A stretch of 64,000 bases of DNA from Rhabditoides inermis (Eukaryota; Nematoda; Chromadorea; Rhabditida; Rhabditidae). The position numbers and the translations under genes are program-made. A model generated the notes under the pieces. The model saw only the letters and a list, made by a program, of their open reading frames with translations. It made no database searches and was not told the origin of the DNA. The stretch covers positions 32,501 through 96,500 of the forward strand of contig CAWZYM010000243.1 in the NCBI GenBank assembly GCA_963966185.1, given 5' to 3'. Shown piece by piece: positions 61,923-64,000 of this stretch (the stretch's first letter is position 1; each line of letters opens with the position of its first letter).

Positions 61923-62967
61923 CGAATTGCGCGGTCGAATGATATCGCTCGGGCCGATATAGCGGGTAAATGCGACGAAATGTCTGAAAAATATGCGGCG
62001 AAATGGTTGCAGTACCGTGAACCGGGGGATACCCTATAATGCGCGTTCATTCGTGTCACTCACTTCAATTTCGACCCCCGCCGTCTTCTCAACACTCAAC
62101 CCCCTCATCACTCGTTACTTTGCCCGCGGAGTATCGGCAAAAACCAGAACTAGTTAGCAATTAATTGTTTCTGAGTAGTACTATAGCGGCGACGTCAACA
62201 CGCCATGAACGTGCGAGAACAGCGGGACGCGAAGCACTCGAGACACTCGCCATATAAACCCCTCACACACAATAAACATGTCAATGTTGAACCGTCGGAG
62301 TGCGTTCTCTTCAATCACACCTCGCGCCCGCTCTCTCTCTCCCTCTCTCCCCCTCCCCTCTCTCTCCCCTCTCTCCCATCAACCCACTCACATGTACTGC
62401 TCTCCGATGACCCCGCACCAGTGGCGTCTCCAGTCGGGGGTGGGCCGAGCGAACGGCACCGCCACCACCAGCACATCATTCGATGTGAATCGGATGCCCG
62501 GCTGGAAATCAAGTAGCATGTCTAATACATATCAAAACAATCCCCACCTTCACATAGCGGGAGAGAGAGCGTCGTTCCATGTCCTGCGGATCAGTGAGAA
62601 CCGTCTGAAATACAATTCCTTGAAATGCGCTTTCGCCTGCCGTCTGTCTATGCCCACCTCGAGCGCCTTCTCCGCCTCGGCGCGCTTCTTCGCTTCCGCC
62701 TGCTCCAACCTCGACAGTCACCTCTCCTCAAACGACGTCTTCAGGAACACTTCCTGCGACAATATTTTTTTTATGTTTGAATAGCATAACCAAAATTACG
62801 TATACACCCCCACATCAAAATCAAAACCACCTACCCTGAAGAGATACAGATCGACGTTGGCGTCCCAGGACGCTGTGGGGATCGTCCGATCGAAGAAGCC
62901 GGCGGACGACGTTGAGACCAGCAAGTAGCTGCAAGCATATTACATCAAGATAAACAAAACAAGCGAC
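61923..62967 (-). repeat. Second copy of host segment A
   Basis: Near-exact copy of 48871-49914. Here it runs without interruption into unique host DNA at 62968, i.e. it represents the site without Gypsy2. It begins inside MITE4. Confidence 0.9.
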
Positions 62968-64000
62968 AACGTACGGTGGCGCGTGGCTGATAGAACTGTA
63001 CACACCAATCCGACCGCCACACTGCCTGCAAAGTTTGAATGCACATAACATAAAAAGGCAGGATAAGAACAACCCACTTCTGCACCTGGACCCCCGAGTC
63101 GGCAGCGCAAGCCCATACCAGAGCCTGGCACGTGCGCCCCGTGTCCTTGACGAGCAGCTTCTTTGCCAGCATCTGCTGCCTCGACTGCCTGCAATGCGAG
63201 CATTGCCATCCCGTAACCCGTTCCGCTCTCTTCTTCACAATCTCACCTCGCCTTCTCTGCGCTGCGCACAATCATAGAATACGAGAAGACGTCGGAGGGG
63301 AGATGAGCGACACCGTGTATGATATTGCACTCACACCGCTCACTACAACAGTACCACATGTTAATTACCATACAACGTGAAAATGCGAGATGAAGAGAGA
63401 CATGAACTATGAACTGACTGTGTGTCGATTCCGTAGAGGAACAACATGGGCGTACGGGGCTTGACGCGCGCGGCCTCCGCCACTCCAAGGCGGCTCTGCG
63501 CATCCTGGAACCCCTCCTGTAGACAGCTGAACACCACTTGAAACACATCCATCACGTCCTGAAAGCGTACGTTCGAAACATTCGTAGCCATACCCATACA
63601 AGCTAAATATGCGCAATAACACTAACCGCCTCTGTGTTTTGCTTGAGAGTGGATGGAGCGAGCCGGGCAAACAGCGCTGCGAGCTCCTTGAGAAAGGAGG
63701 GCGGGACGGGCACTTGTGCTACTCCATTCCTCGCATTCTGCAACAGCTTCAGCACATCCACCAGCTTCCTGGAAACATTGCACACCATTATATAGTAAAC
63801 GCAACACGATATTCGCGATAACAAAACAGAGTGGGCAAGAGAGAGAAAGATAGAAGCCATAATGTCCACGTCCTTCAATGCCCACCACTCACTGCAATGT
63901 CAGACATAGCACCGCGTCGCTGCTTCCCAGCTTCTTCAGGCTTCTGACGTCATCCTCCAGCGCGGGGACCACTCGGGGGCAGCTAGCAAGCAAGTGAAGA
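62392..64000 (-). CDS. Unidentified multi-exon host gene (5' end beyond the window)
   Basis: Minus-strand exons with matched phases: 63025-62975 (IGVYSSISHAPP, donor GTACGT), 62928-62835 (FFDRTIPTASWDANVDLYLF), 62753-62658 (EVFLKTSFEER, TGA, then the coiled-coil LSRLEQAEAKKRAEAEKALE), 62604-62548 (TVLTDPQDMERRSLSRYVK) and 62501-62392 (PGIRFTSNDVLVVAVPFARP). Upstream exon-like pieces lie at about 63205-63100 (QQMLAKKLLVKDTGRTCQAL), 63560-63420 (DVMDVFQVVFSCLQEGFQDA), 63775-63630 (KLVDVLKLLQNARNGVAQVP) and 63995-63900 (VVPALEDDVRSLKKLGSSDA). Introns are 50-130 nt. I do not recognise the family. The in-frame TGA at 62718-62720, present in both copies, would truncate the protein, so this may be a pseudogene or a CGA-to-TGA change. 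Confidence 0.55.

Noticed and set aside
61923..62967. Segment A repeat as an ordinary target-site duplication
   Set aside because: It is over 1 kb and begins inside a MITE. Gypsy elements make 4-6 bp duplications, so this is a rearrangement or an assembly join.

Overview
The window looks like a transposon-dense stretch of a nematode genome. The signs are very short introns (about 40-130 nt) with GT...TTTCAG-type splice sites, a degenerate nematode-type serpentine receptor, and LINE and Ty3/Gypsy families of the kind seen in free-living nematodes. A diplogastrid (Pristionchus-like) source is my guess and cannot be proved from the sequence alone. There are no prokaryotic features.

Left part (1-4305): CT and GA microsatellites, then a minus-strand host gene fragment. 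One of its coding exons carries two insertions, each with a clean target-site duplication (TSD): a 506-bp hAT-like MITE (8-bp TSD) and a 5'-truncated LINE (5-bp TSD). Several other LINE 3' ends follow.

4306-20590: a nested set on the minus strand. A degenerate two-ORF LINE (LINE-B) is interrupted by a full-length, young Ty3/Gypsy element (Gypsy1, 4464-16478; near-identical LTRs, 4-bp TSD) and by a 465-bp TA-target MITE that carries two inverted tRNA-like sequences. Gypsy1 has an intact Gag-protease ORF and an intact RT/RNase H/integrase ORF. Its Gag-protease ORF contains a two-helix membrane module between nucleocapsid and protease. A candidate spliced extra gene lies downstream of pol, and a covarying hairpin motif is scattered through the element.

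20591-28106: a TIR element, LINE fragments, a 79-bp LINE end with TSD, a LINE on the plus strand interrupted by a TTAA-target MITE with another tRNA-like sequence, a triple-hairpin array and a receptor pseudogene.

28107-45145: about 17 kb of a 120-bp satellite in higher-order blocks. Because 120 is a multiple of 3, it gives long but meaningless ORFs on both strands.

45146-64000: minus-strand host exons, including an OTU-protease-like gene and an unidentified multi-exon gene. An intron of the latter holds a second Ty3/Gypsy element (Gypsy2), which itself carries an intact two-ORF LINE (LINE2) inserted in gag with a 7-bp TSD. The Gypsy2 LTR contains five hairpins at about 41-nt spacing, all capped by the same GCGTTCGC core, and its Pol has a roughly 400-residue C-terminal extension of unknown role. 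Host sequence left of Gypsy2 (48871-49914) is repeated almost exactly on its right (61923-62967), directly after an LTR that runs into a pol 3' end. This looks like a join of an inserted and an empty haplotype, or a recent rearrangement.
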